Of a stretch of DNA of 64,000 nucleotides, positions 50,456-57,538 are shown piece by piece; within the stretch, counting starts at the first letter, position 1, and each line of letters starts with the position of its first letter. Origin of the DNA: Bog-756 sp963839925 (GTDB lineage Bacteria > Actinomycetota > Acidimicrobiia > Acidimicrobiales > RAAP-2); NCBI GenBank assembly GCA_963839925.1, contig CAWIWV010000001.1, positions 62,001-126,000 of the forward strand, given 5' to 3'. A program made the position numbers and the translations under genes. The notes beneath the pieces are model-generated. The model worked only from the letters and a program-made list of their open reading frames with translations. It had not been told where the DNA came from and did not search any database.

Positions 50456-50475
50456 CTGCGCAGATTATTGCGCAG
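50456..50475. promoter_or_regulatory. Inverted repeat CTGCGCA-N6-TGCGCAG upstream of the ketosynthase
   Basis: Perfect 7-bp arms with an AT-rich 6-base spacer (GATTAT), about 118 bp upstream of the ketosynthase ATG and 124 bp past the P450 stop. It may be an operator or a transcription end for the P450 gene. Confidence 0.4.
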
Positions 50476-50598
50476 CCCTCAAGCGGGCACAATGGCCAAT
50501 TTCGAGGGTTTTCTTTACGGGGCACGGCGTCGACCCATTGAGCGTCGACCGTTTGTCACATTCAGTTCAAGTCAGGCCTTTCGGCCCGAAGAGCCTGG

Positions 50599-51876
50599 TC
50601 AGCCGCGCATCGAGACCGGCAGTGCCTCCATGCCCCGCAGGATGACGTTCGATTTGTAGACAATGTCGCCGTCGACGGCCAGCTTGGGGGCTCTTTCGAA
50701 GAGGGATTCGATTGCCATGTGGGTTTGGATCCGGGCGAGGGCCCCTCCGATGCAGTGGTGGATGCCGAAACCAAGCGAAAGATGGTTGTTCGGGCTGCGG
50801 TCGATCTGGAACTCGCCTGCATTCTCGAATTCGTCCTCATCCCGGTTGGCCGACGCGATGAGCAGCATCGCGAAGTCGCCGGCCTCGAACTTCGAGCCGC
50901 CGATCTCGCAGTCCTCGGTGAATGCCCGGGTGGTCAACTGGACCGGCGAGACGTAGCGCAGCATCTCGTCGACCGAGCCGCGGCGCGTCTCCGGCTCGTT
51001 CAGGAAGCGCTGGAGCTGGTCCGGGTTGCGAAGGAGCGCCAGGATCCCGCCCGAGATCAGGTTGACCGTCGTCTCGTGGCCGGCACCCAGCAAGAAGATG
51101 GTCGTCGAAAGCAGCTCGGGCTGGCTGAGGGTGGTGCCCCCGTCCTCGACCTCGATGAGGGCACTGAGCAGATCCTCGCAAGGGTTCCTGCGGTGCTCGT
51201 CCATGAGCTCGGCGAAGTAGCGGATGATCTCCAGCGCGGCCACACCGCGGGCCTCGATGATGTCGTCGGTGAGCAGGAAGTCCGGATCCAGCCCACGGGC
51301 GAGTGCCTGGGACCACGCCCGGAACCGATGCTGATCTTCGACCGGCACTCCCAGCATGTCGCAGATGATCCGAACCGGAAGCTGGTAGGCGAACTCCTCG
51401 AGGAGGTCGACCTGGTTCTCTTCGAGGGCGGTGTCGAGGAGCTCGTCGATCACCTGTTGGATGCGCGGCCGGAGGGCATCGACCACCTTTGGGGTGAACG
51501 CCTTGACGACGAGACCTCGCAGCCGGGTGTGATCGGGAGGGTCGCGGAAGAGGAGAGGACGCATCGCGGCGAGACCGACCGCCTCGGGGCTGTCGGGTTC
51601 GACCGGTCGTCGGAACTCTTCGGGCATGCCGCCCTGGTCCATGTTGAGGGTGTCAGAGCTGGCACGCTTCTCCCGCAGGACGGCCAGGCAGTCGGCGTGA
51701 CGCGACAACACCCAGAACCCCATCTCGTTGCGGTGGATCGGAGAGCGTCGCCGCAGATCGGCGTAGAGGGGGAAGGGGTTGCTCGACCAGCTCGGATCGA
51801 AGGGGTCGAAGACCGGCCGATCCGACGAGGATCCGGGCGAGGAATCGGGAGATGGGGCCGCCGCCGACAGGGTCAT
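50599..51876 (-). CDS. Cytochrome P450
   Basis: Soluble heme monooxygenase of 425 residues. The heme thiolate is C375 in LGFGIHHCIGGALARIQ. The oxygen-activation motif is LLGAGHETTVNL, and the ExxR motif is EMLR followed by YVSPVQLTTRAF. Redox partners are not encoded nearby. Its position between the ketosynthase and the ipd operon suggests a steroid or polyisoprenoid substrate, but it does not carry the heme-region sequences I associate with CYP125 or CYP142. TATCAT lies nine bases before the ATG. Confidence 0.92.
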   Translation of the reverse strand: MTLSAAAPSPDSSPGSSSDRPVFDPFDPSWSSNPFPLYADLRRRSPIHRNEMGFWVLSRHADCLAVLREKRASSDTLNMDQGGMPEEFRRPVEPDSPEAVGLAAMRPLLFRDPPDHTRLRGLVVKAFTPKVVDALRPRIQQVIDELLDTALEENQVDLLEEFAYQLPVRIICDMLGVPVEDQHRFRAWSQALARGLDPDFLLTDDIIEARGVAALEIIRYFAELMDEHRRNPCEDLLSALIEVEDGGTTLSQPELLSTTIFLLGAGHETTVNLISGGILALLRNPDQLQRFLNEPETRRGSVDEMLRYVSPVQLTTRAFTEDCEIGGSKFEAGDFAMLLIASANRDEDEFENAGEFQIDRSPNNHLSLGFGIHHCIGGALARIQTHMAIESLFERAPKLAVDGDIVYKSNVILRGMEALPVSMRG

Positions 51877-51885
51877 AGACCGGTC

Positions 51886-51891
51886 ATGATA
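51886..51891 (-). promoter_or_regulatory. -10 box TATCAT upstream of the P450 gene
   Basis: TATCAT on the minus strand, nine bases before the ATG and with no ribosome-binding site between, suggests an independent, nearly leaderless promoter for the P450 gene. Confidence 0.45.
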
Positions 51892-51944
51892 CGCGACGGG
51901 CTTGTCTGACTCTCTGTTTTCGTTCCCAACCCGGGTTCCCCATC

Positions 51945-51968
51945 CAGCCCGGTGCTCAGCCCGGTGCG
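51945..51968 (-). repeat. 12-bp direct repeat containing the ipdC stop codon
   Basis: Two adjacent 12-bp units (cagcccggtgct and cagcccggtgcg). The ipdC stop lies at their junction, and the copy downstream repeats the last codons (APG, stop-like triplet). Confidence 0.75.
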
Positions 51969-53023
51969 CCCAGCCGGTCGAGCACCGACGACGCTTCCGC
52001 CACGATGCGGGCGATCAGCTCGGCGACGGTGGGGAGCTCGTCGATCTCGCCGACCACCTGGCCGGTGGGCAGGACGCCGACGTCGGTCCTGCCGTCCACC
52101 AACGCCGCTTTGGTCATCATCGGAGCGTTCGCCGCCATGATGACCTGCGACCACGAGAGCTCGTTCCCGGTCTTGAGGGCCCGCCCCTCCTTGAGCAGGG
52201 CGAACAGGTTGGTGTCGGTGGCGCGCCGGAAGGAGTGGGCATTGGCGAGTGCACGTGGCAGGCTGCGGATCCAGCTCGACTTCTCGAGATGTTCGATCAG
52301 CTCGGTGCGGATCACCCGTTGCGGCGCCCCGTCGACCGCCGTCGACACGACGGTGCCGGTCACCGGCGTGCCCAGGTAGACCTTCTTCACGTCGTCGGGG
52401 ACCCGGCTCTCCCGGGTCAGCAGGAACCTGGTGCCCATCGCGATGCCGTCGGCGCCGTAGGAGAGGGCGGCGACCAGACCACGTCCGTCGAAGAACCCGC
52501 CTGCTGCGATCACCGCGACCTTGTCGCCCACCGCGTCCACCACTGCCGGGGTGAGGAGCGATGTCGGTACCGAACCGGTGTGCCCACCTCCTTCGCCGCC
52601 TTGCGCGATGACAGCGTCGACTCCCCACGCGGCGACCTTCTCGGCGTGGCGGCGCGCGCCGATGGTCGGCATGACCACCAAACCGGCGTCCTTGCAACGC
52701 GCGACCAGATCGGGTTGGGGGGCCTGGGCGAAGCTGGCCACCTTCACCCCGTTGTCGATCATCAGCTCGACCCGGCGACCGACATCGGCCACATCGGTTC
52801 GCATGTTGACCCCGAACGGCCGGTCGGTGCGCGCACGGACCTCGGCGATGGCCGCGACCAACTCCGGGTAGGTCATGGTGGCGGAGGCAAGGATCCCCAG
52901 AGCGCCCGCCTCCGCGGTCGCAGCAACCAGACGCGGCCCGGCCACCCACCCCATGCCGGTCTGCACGATGGGATAGCGGACGCCGACCAGCTCGCAGAAC
53001 CTGGTGTGCAGCGCAGGGTGCAT
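51956..53023 (-). CDS. ipdC: IpdC-like flavin reductase (nitronate monooxygenase family), steroid C/D-ring pathway
   Basis: A TIM-barrel FMN protein of about 355 residues. From memory it matches M. tuberculosis IpdC closely: YPIVQTGMGWVAGPRLV, LGILASATMT, GVDAVIAQGGEGGGHTG, IAAGGFFDGRGLVAALSYGADGIAMGTRFLL and ELSWSQVIMAANAPMM. IpdC acts on a CoA ester of the C/D-ring remnant (HIP pathway). The ATG at 53023 aligns best with the family; a TTG at 53065 overlapping the ipdB stop would add 14 Gly/Pro-rich residues. It is last in the echA20-ipdA-ipdB-ipdC operon. Confidence 0.87.
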   Translation of the reverse strand: MHPALHTRFCELVGVRYPIVQTGMGWVAGPRLVAATAEAGALGILASATMTYPELVAAIAEVRARTDRPFGVNMRTDVADVGRRVELMIDNGVKVASFAQAPQPDLVARCKDAGLVVMPTIGARRHAEKVAAWGVDAVIAQGGEGGGHTGSVPTSLLTPAVVDAVGDKVAVIAAGGFFDGRGLVAALSYGADGIAMGTRFLLTRESRVPDDVKKVYLGTPVTGTVVSTAVDGAPQRVIRTELIEHLEKSSWIRSLPRALANAHSFRRATDTNLFALLKEGRALKTGNELSWSQVIMAANAPMMTKAALVDGRTDVGVLPTGQVVGEIDELPTVAELIARIVAEASSVLDRLGAPG

Positions 53024-53061
53024 GTCTCCGACCGCGCCGGCACCGGGCCCGGGGTCAGGGG

Positions 53062-53847
53062 TCAACCGGACACTTCCCGATCACGGAGCCCTTTCGGATC
53101 GAGCACCTCTCGGATCATCTGGAGCTCGTCCGGCGCGGGCATGCGGGTGTCGTGGACCTCGGGAGGGATGACCAGGTCGAACCCGGTGGCCTCCACCACC
53201 TCGTCGACGGTCACCCCGGGGTGCACCGACCGGAGACGCATGACTTTTTCGGGGGTGTCGAAGTCGAAGACCCCGAGATTGGAGACGACGTAGCGGATCT
53301 CGTGGAATCGGCTGGCCGACGGCCCTGCCCCGGCCGCCCGCTGGTACCCGACGCCGGACACCACGTCGACCTGCTCGACGAACGATCGGGTCGAGTGATT
53401 CGGAACCCAGTAACTGGTCGAATGGTTGACCGTGTTTCCGGGAGCCCCGCGCACCCCGACCAGCTGGGCCTTGGGGCGGACCCAGCTCCCGATGGCGCTG
53501 ATGTTCTGGTTGCCGGTGCGATCGATCTGCGATGCCATCATGATCAGGTTGCGGCGTCCCGACCAGACCACGTCGAACACTTTGCGATAGGGCATGTGCG
53601 ACTCGAAGACGAGGGACGACGGCCGCGCGCCCAGTGGAGGAGCACCGGCGACCAGTGCGGCGTCGCCGTCGGTCAACACCAGATCCGGTGCGAAGGTGAG
53701 CTTGGCGAGACGCGCGCCCAACGCGGGTGCAGTTCCGAACGCGCTGGCCATCACCTCCCCGTCACCGCGGAAGACGTCGGCGCAGGCGACGACGCAGTAC
53801 TCCGCTCTGGTGACCCCGGTGTCGCCCGCCGCTCCGGTCACACTCAT
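53062..53847 (-). CDS. ipdB: IpdB-like CoA-transferase beta subunit, steroid ring-opening hydrolase
   Basis: Beta subunit of the IpdAB enzyme, a CoA-transferase homologue that hydrolyses the last steroid ring (COCHEA-CoA) in mycobacteria. The 261-residue product starts at an ATG overlapping the ipdA stop (ATGA). Recognisable segments are VACADVFRGDGEVMASAF, LTFAPDLVLTDGDAALVA, QIDRTGNQNISAIG, GVRGAPGNTVNHSTSYWVPNHSTRSFVEQVDVVSGVGYQ and the C-terminal DPKGLRDREVSG, all close to my memory of Rv3552. Confidence 0.9.
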   Translation of the reverse strand: MSVTGAAGDTGVTRAEYCVVACADVFRGDGEVMASAFGTAPALGARLAKLTFAPDLVLTDGDAALVAGAPPLGARPSSLVFESHMPYRKVFDVVWSGRRNLIMMASQIDRTGNQNISAIGSWVRPKAQLVGVRGAPGNTVNHSTSYWVPNHSTRSFVEQVDVVSGVGYQRAAGAGPSASRFHEIRYVVSNLGVFDFDTPEKVMRLRSVHPGVTVDEVVEATGFDLVIPPEVHDTRMPAPDELQMIREVLDPKGLRDREVSG

Positions 53848-54710
53848 GACGGTCCCTTTGCGGACGCAGCCTGGGTGGCGGTCTGGTACTCGGCCTCGGT
53901 CACGTCGAGGTACTGCCTTTGAAACTCGGCCCATTGCTCGGCGTCCCCCGCCGCAGCCACATAGCTCTTCTGGAACTGCTCGTCGCGCCCGTAGTCGGGA
54001 ACGCACGCGGTGAAGTGGGCGCCCCCCGGGGTCTCGATCACCCCGTCGGTCAGCAGCCGGCTGATACACATGGTCTGGAGCGGACCTTCTGACAGGAAGT
54101 GGTCGGTGTCGATGATCCGCTCGGTGGTCATGAAGCGCCGATCGGCCGCGCCGAGGAAGAGCTCGTCGAAGAAGGGGTCAGGACCGAGGATCTGTCCGGA
54201 CCCGTTCGCGTCGGCCCGGTTGACGTGGACGATCGCGGCGTCGAGCCGGAGTGCCGGCATCGCCACCAACTCCTCGCCGTCCTCGTAGGGCGAAGTGACC
54301 GTTCGCAGGGAAGGGTTGACCATGAGCACGTCGGATCCGAGTCCCGCGCGGGTGGGAAGGAATGGCACCCGCTGGGATGCAGCCAACAACCCCAGGTAGA
54401 ACATTCCCTCGTCGATCTCCATCGCATCGATCGAGCCGCTCTGGCGCGCCGCCTTGAAGTGGGGGTCGGTGGGGATCGAGTCGAGAGTGACGAAACCGAA
54501 CACGACCTTGTTCACCTTGCCCGCTGCGCAGAGCAGGCCGACGTCGGGTCCGCCGTAGGAGACGACGGTGAGGTCGGTGAGATCCGATCGGAGGATCGCC
54601 CGCACCGCGGCCATCGGCTTGCGACGCGATCCCCAGCCGCCGATCCCGATGGTCATCCCGCTGCGCAGCTCACCGACCAGGTCGTCGAGCGAAAGTCGTT
54701 TGTCGGTCAT
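53844..54710 (-). CDS. ipdA: IpdA-like CoA-transferase alpha subunit, steroid ring-opening hydrolase
   Basis: Alpha subunit of IpdAB, 288 residues. It opens with DKRLSLDDLVGELRSGMTIGIGGWGSRRKPMAAVRAILRSDLTDLTVVSYGGPDVGLLCAAGKV and contains VAMPALRLDAAIVHVNRADANGSGQILGPDPFFDELFLGAADRRFMTTERI and APGGAHFT-type EAPGG (here ETPGGAHFTACVPDYGRDEQFQKSY). These match Rv3551 from memory along the whole length. It begins 18 bp after the echA20 stop. Confidence 0.9.
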   Translation of the reverse strand: MTDKRLSLDDLVGELRSGMTIGIGGWGSRRKPMAAVRAILRSDLTDLTVVSYGGPDVGLLCAAGKVNKVVFGFVTLDSIPTDPHFKAARQSGSIDAMEIDEGMFYLGLLAASQRVPFLPTRAGLGSDVLMVNPSLRTVTSPYEDGEELVAMPALRLDAAIVHVNRADANGSGQILGPDPFFDELFLGAADRRFMTTERIIDTDHFLSEGPLQTMCISRLLTDGVIETPGGAHFTACVPDYGRDEQFQKSYVAAAGDAEQWAEFQRQYLDVTEAEYQTATQAASAKGPS

Positions 54711-54728
54711 CGCGAGGTCACCGGTCGG

Positions 54729-55487
54729 TCACCGAGACGTGTCGGCGTCGCGCCCTTCCACGAACGCGGCCCGTTGCTCGTCGGCCACTCCGGCCACGTG
54801 CAGCTCATAGGTGAAGCCTTGCTCGAAGCGGTAGCTCCGCCTCACATCGATCGGGTCGATCCCGTTGAGGGATTCCTTTGCCCGGCGGATGATCGTCGGG
54901 CTCTTGGCGGCGATGTCCGTGGCCACCTCGACAGCGGCGTCGACCAACTGGTCGCGGGGAACCACCCGGAGCACCGATCCGTAGTGGTGCAACTCGGCGG
55001 CGGTGGCCGGCTTGGCCGTGTAGACCATCGACCGCATCCGGTGCTGGGGAACCAGCCGCGCCAGGTGGGTTGCCGCGCCGAGCGCGCCGCGGTCGACTTC
55101 GGGGAGACCGAACGTGGCGTCATCAGCGGCCACCACGATGTCGGCGTTTCCGGCGATGCCCACTCCTCCGCCCAGGCAGAACCCGTGGACGGCGGCGATC
55201 ACCGGCACTTCACACTCGTAGACGGCGGCGAAGGCGGCGAAACAGCCACGATTCGCACCGATCAGCGCCTCGTCGCCCCGATTCTGGATCTCCTTGATGT
55301 CCACGCCGGCGCAGAACCCGCGGCCCTCGGCTCGGAGGACGACGACCCGGTTGTCGGCCACCCGCCCGGCTTCGGTCACCTTCTCCGCCAACTGGAACCA
55401 GCCGGCCACGTCCAAGGCATTGACCGGCGGATGGTCGATGACCACCTCGGCGATGCCGGGGAGTAACTGACGCGATGTAATGGGCAT
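54729..55487 (-). CDS. echA20: EchA20-like enoyl-CoA hydratase, steroid D-ring opening
   Basis: Crotonase-family hydrolase of 252 residues; in mycobacteria EchA20 opens the D ring of the 5-OH-HIC-CoA intermediate. The start MPITSRQLLPGIAEVVIDHPPVNALDVAGWFQLA and the segments GRGFCAGVDIKEIQ, IGANRGCFAAFAAVYECEVPVIAAVHGFCLGGGVG, ATFGLPEVDRGALGAATHLARLVPQHRMR and FEQGFTYELHVAGVADEQRAAFVEGRD follow Rv3550 from memory. It heads the echA20-ipdABC operon; its promoter contains the 15-bp operator at 55511-55525, shared with the divergent SDR gene. Confidence 0.9.
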   Translation of the reverse strand: MPITSRQLLPGIAEVVIDHPPVNALDVAGWFQLAEKVTEAGRVADNRVVVLRAEGRGFCAGVDIKEIQNRGDEALIGANRGCFAAFAAVYECEVPVIAAVHGFCLGGGVGIAGNADIVVAADDATFGLPEVDRGALGAATHLARLVPQHRMRSMVYTAKPATAAELHHYGSVLRVVPRDQLVDAAVEVATDIAAKSPTIIRRAKESLNGIDPIDVRRSYRFEQGFTYELHVAGVADEQRAAFVEGRDADTSR

Positions 55488-55510
55488 ACTTGCTCCGGAC
55501 GATCCGTGAT

Positions 55511-55525
55511 CTGATACAGCGTCAG
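55511..55525. promoter_or_regulatory. 15-bp operator CTGATA-CAG-CGTCAG between echA20 and the SDR gene
   Basis: The same motif as at 28365, 30188 and 36770, with two mismatches in one arm. On the minus strand it follows a TACTGT box by one base, so it covers the echA20 transcription start; it is also 40 bp upstream of the divergent SDR start. One bound regulator could control both directions. Confidence 0.62.
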
Positions 55526-55526
55526 G

Positions 55527-55532
55527 ACAGTA
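55527..55532 (-). promoter_or_regulatory. -10 box TACTGT of the echA20-ipdABC promoter
   Basis: TACTGT (TANNNT) on the minus strand sits one base before the inverted repeat, the same geometry as at the aldehyde dehydrogenase promoter. Confidence 0.45.
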
Positions 55533-55553
55533 CCAGTCAGACTCATAGGGACC

Positions 55554-55559
55554 AGGAGG
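55554..55559 (+). promoter_or_regulatory. Ribosome-binding site AGGAGG fixing a TTG start
   Basis: A perfect AGGAGG five bases before the TTG at 55565 decides the start of the SDR gene; no ATG or GTG lies nearby in frame. Confidence 0.8.
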
Positions 55560-55564
55560 ACGCA

Positions 55565-56401
55565 TTGAGCACGTTCGATCTCGATCGGGTGTCGGGAGCG
55601 CTCGATTTCACCGGACGCGCGGTGGTGGTGACCGGGGGAGCCAGGGGTATCGGGCGCAGCATCGCGGAGGGGTTCCTCGCAGCCGGCAGCGAGGTCGCGG
55701 TGTGCGGACGCACCGACCCGGGCGCGGACGAGCTTCCGACTGCGACCGACTCGACCGGCGTTCCGAAGCGCGCCGTCTTCATCGAAGCCGATGTTCGAGA
55801 CGCCGATCAGGTCGGCACGATGATCGCGGCGTCGACAGAGCGGTTCGGGCGGCTCGACGTGCTGATCAACAATGCGGGTGGCTCCCCGCAGGTTCCGGCC
55901 TCGGAAGCCTCGCCACGCTTCCTCCATTCGATCGTGGCCCTCAATCTCCTCGCTCCTCTCTACTGCGCGCAGGCGGCCAACGAGGTCATGCAAGCCCAGC
56001 CGGACGGCGGATCGATCGTGAACATCGGCTCGGTGAGCGGGATCCGTCCATCGCCGGGCACCGCCGCCTACGGCGCGGCGAAGGCCGGACTGGTCAACCT
56101 CACCCAGTCCCTGGCGATCGAGTGGGCGCCGAAGGTGCGGATCAACTGTCTGGTCCCCGGCATGGTGGCGACCGAGGCGGCGACCGACCACTACGGGGGC
56201 CCGGAAGGGTTGGCCGGGGTGGCTGCCACCGTGCCGCTCGGGAGGTTCGCGACCCCCGAGGAGGTCGCCGGGCTCTGCCTGTTCCTGGCGTCTCCACTGG
56301 CCAGCTATGTCACCGGTGCGAGCCTGGTCGCCAACGGGGGTGGGGAGCGACCGGCCTTCCTGGCCGCCGCCGAGCGCTCTGGGGAGCAGGATCCCAGGTA
56401 G
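55565..56401 (+). CDS. Short-chain dehydrogenase/reductase linked to the ipd operon
   Basis: SDR of 278 residues with a TTG start. The motifs are VVVTGGARGIGRSIAEGF, VLINNAGGSPQ, IVNIGSVSGIRPSPGTAAYGAAKAGLVNLTQSLAIEWAPKVRINCLVPGMVATEA and TGASLVANGGGERP. The M. tuberculosis ipd locus also has SDR genes divergent from echA20, which supports a part in steroid ring metabolism, perhaps oxidation or reduction of a ring hydroxyl; the exact reaction is not known. It shares the operator with echA20. Confidence 0.9.
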   Translation: MSTFDLDRVSGALDFTGRAVVVTGGARGIGRSIAEGFLAAGSEVAVCGRTDPGADELPTATDSTGVPKRAVFIEADVRDADQVGTMIAASTERFGRLDVLINNAGGSPQVPASEASPRFLHSIVALNLLAPLYCAQAANEVMQAQPDGGSIVNIGSVSGIRPSPGTAAYGAAKAGLVNLTQSLAIEWAPKVRINCLVPGMVATEAATDHYGGPEGLAGVAATVPLGRFATPEEVAGLCLFLASPLASYVTGASLVANGGGERPAFLAAAERSGEQDPR

Positions 56402-56427
56402 AGCCCAAGCAAACCCCTCAAGTGGGA

Positions 56428-56454
56428 GGCTTCGACGGTCGATATTTCCTGACG
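56428..56454 (+). promoter_or_regulatory. Possible sigma-28/WhiG-like promoter before the EAL gene
   Basis: TCAA (near 56419), then about 16 bases, then GTCGATAT (near 56438) resembles the TAAA-N15/16-GCCGATAA consensus of flagellar/WhiG-type sigma factors with three mismatches. It lies about 80 bp upstream of the EAL gene. Weak evidence. Confidence 0.2.
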
Positions 56455-56524
56455 TGACTCCGGCAACCTCGAGGGAACCAGATCCCCACGGGTCCGCCCC
56501 GGCCAGTTCGACGGGTGCGAAGCA

Positions 56525-57400
56525 GTGGTGACCGAGACCGAGACGACGTTCGCGTTGCTCGGCTTCCCCTATCTCGACTACCTGCCGGTCGTCGATCTGT
56601 CGAACGGCCGGCTGCTCGGCATGGAAGCCCTGGTCCGCTGGCAGCACCCCACCCGCGGGCTCATCTCGCCCAACCATCTGATCCCCCGCGCCGAGGCCAG
56701 CGGGGACATCGGACCGCTGACCCGGTGGATCCTGCTCGAGGCCTGTGAGCGTGCACGGGACTGGTCCCCGAGCATCCAGCTCGCGGTCAACTGCACGATC
56801 CACCAGCTGCGACGGGGGGAGGTCTCCAAGGCGGTCGAGCTGGCGCTGGAGCGGACCGAGTTCCGGAGTGAGCAGCTGACCCTCGAGGTGACCGAGGACG
56901 CCATCGTGGACCCGTCGACGGCAGCCGACCTCAAGGCGATCGCGGAGATGGGGGTGTTGTTGTCGGTGGACGACGTCGGCACCAACTGGTCGTCGTTCGA
57001 GCCCTTCCATCGGAACGCGGTGAGCACGGTGAAGATCGACGGTTCGTTCATCGCCGGTCTCGAGCACAACCAGGGGATCAATCGCCTGGTTGTCGAGACG
57101 GTGATCCACATGGCCCACTCGCTGGGCATGTCGGCAGTGGTCGAGTGGGTCGAGAACGCTGAGCAGGTCAAGATCGTGCGCAGCTTCGACGCGGATGCCG
57201 CCCAGGGATTCTTCTTCTCGCCACCGATGTCGAGCGAGCGGGCGGCGCGCTTCGCCGGCGCCGCCGAGGTTCCACAGTTCTCGCGGACCGAAAGCCGCTC
57301 CCTGATCGTTCCGGGCACCGCCGAAGGCGAACTGGTCCCGGTGGATGGAGAGCCGGCCGTCGCGGAGGAGGAAGCAACTCCGACTGCGGCCCAGGCGTAG
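56525..57400 (+). CDS. EAL-domain protein (c-di-GMP phosphodiesterase-type)
   Basis: A stand-alone EAL protein of 291 residues with GTG start (56525, or 56528 one codon later). The EAL motif is at 34-36 in GMEALVRWQHPTRGLI. Other active-site positions are present: AVNCTIHQL (Asn), LEVTEDAI (Glu), VDDVGTNWSS (two Asp, but the usual FGTGYSS loop is changed), KIDGSFI (Lys) and VVEWVE (Glu kept, Gly replaced by Trp). The altered loop 6 raises the possibility of reduced catalysis or a binding role. The last 40 residues are acidic and Ala-rich. Not obviously in an operon. Confidence 0.88.
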   Translation: MVTETETTFALLGFPYLDYLPVVDLSNGRLLGMEALVRWQHPTRGLISPNHLIPRAEASGDIGPLTRWILLEACERARDWSPSIQLAVNCTIHQLRRGEVSKAVELALERTEFRSEQLTLEVTEDAIVDPSTAADLKAIAEMGVLLSVDDVGTNWSSFEPFHRNAVSTVKIDGSFIAGLEHNQGINRLVVETVIHMAHSLGMSAVVEWVENAEQVKIVRSFDADAAQGFFFSPPMSSERAARFAGAAEVPQFSRTESRSLIVPGTAEGELVPVDGEPAVAEEEATPTAAQA

Positions 57401-57538
57401 ACCAACGGGGCAGAGGCGGCGGGAGGAACGAGGAATTAGGCGAAGAGCTGGGGAAATCCGGCCGCGCTCGCCTCGAATCGGCGGCGAAGCGCTCGATCAG
57501 AGTGGTTGACGGCCCGAATTGCCTGTAGACATCTGCCC

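Noticed and set aside
50339..50598. Small plus-strand gene in the gap between P450 and ketosynthase
   Set aside because: Open frames there lack a ribosome-binding site and protein-like features; the gap is better read as regulatory.
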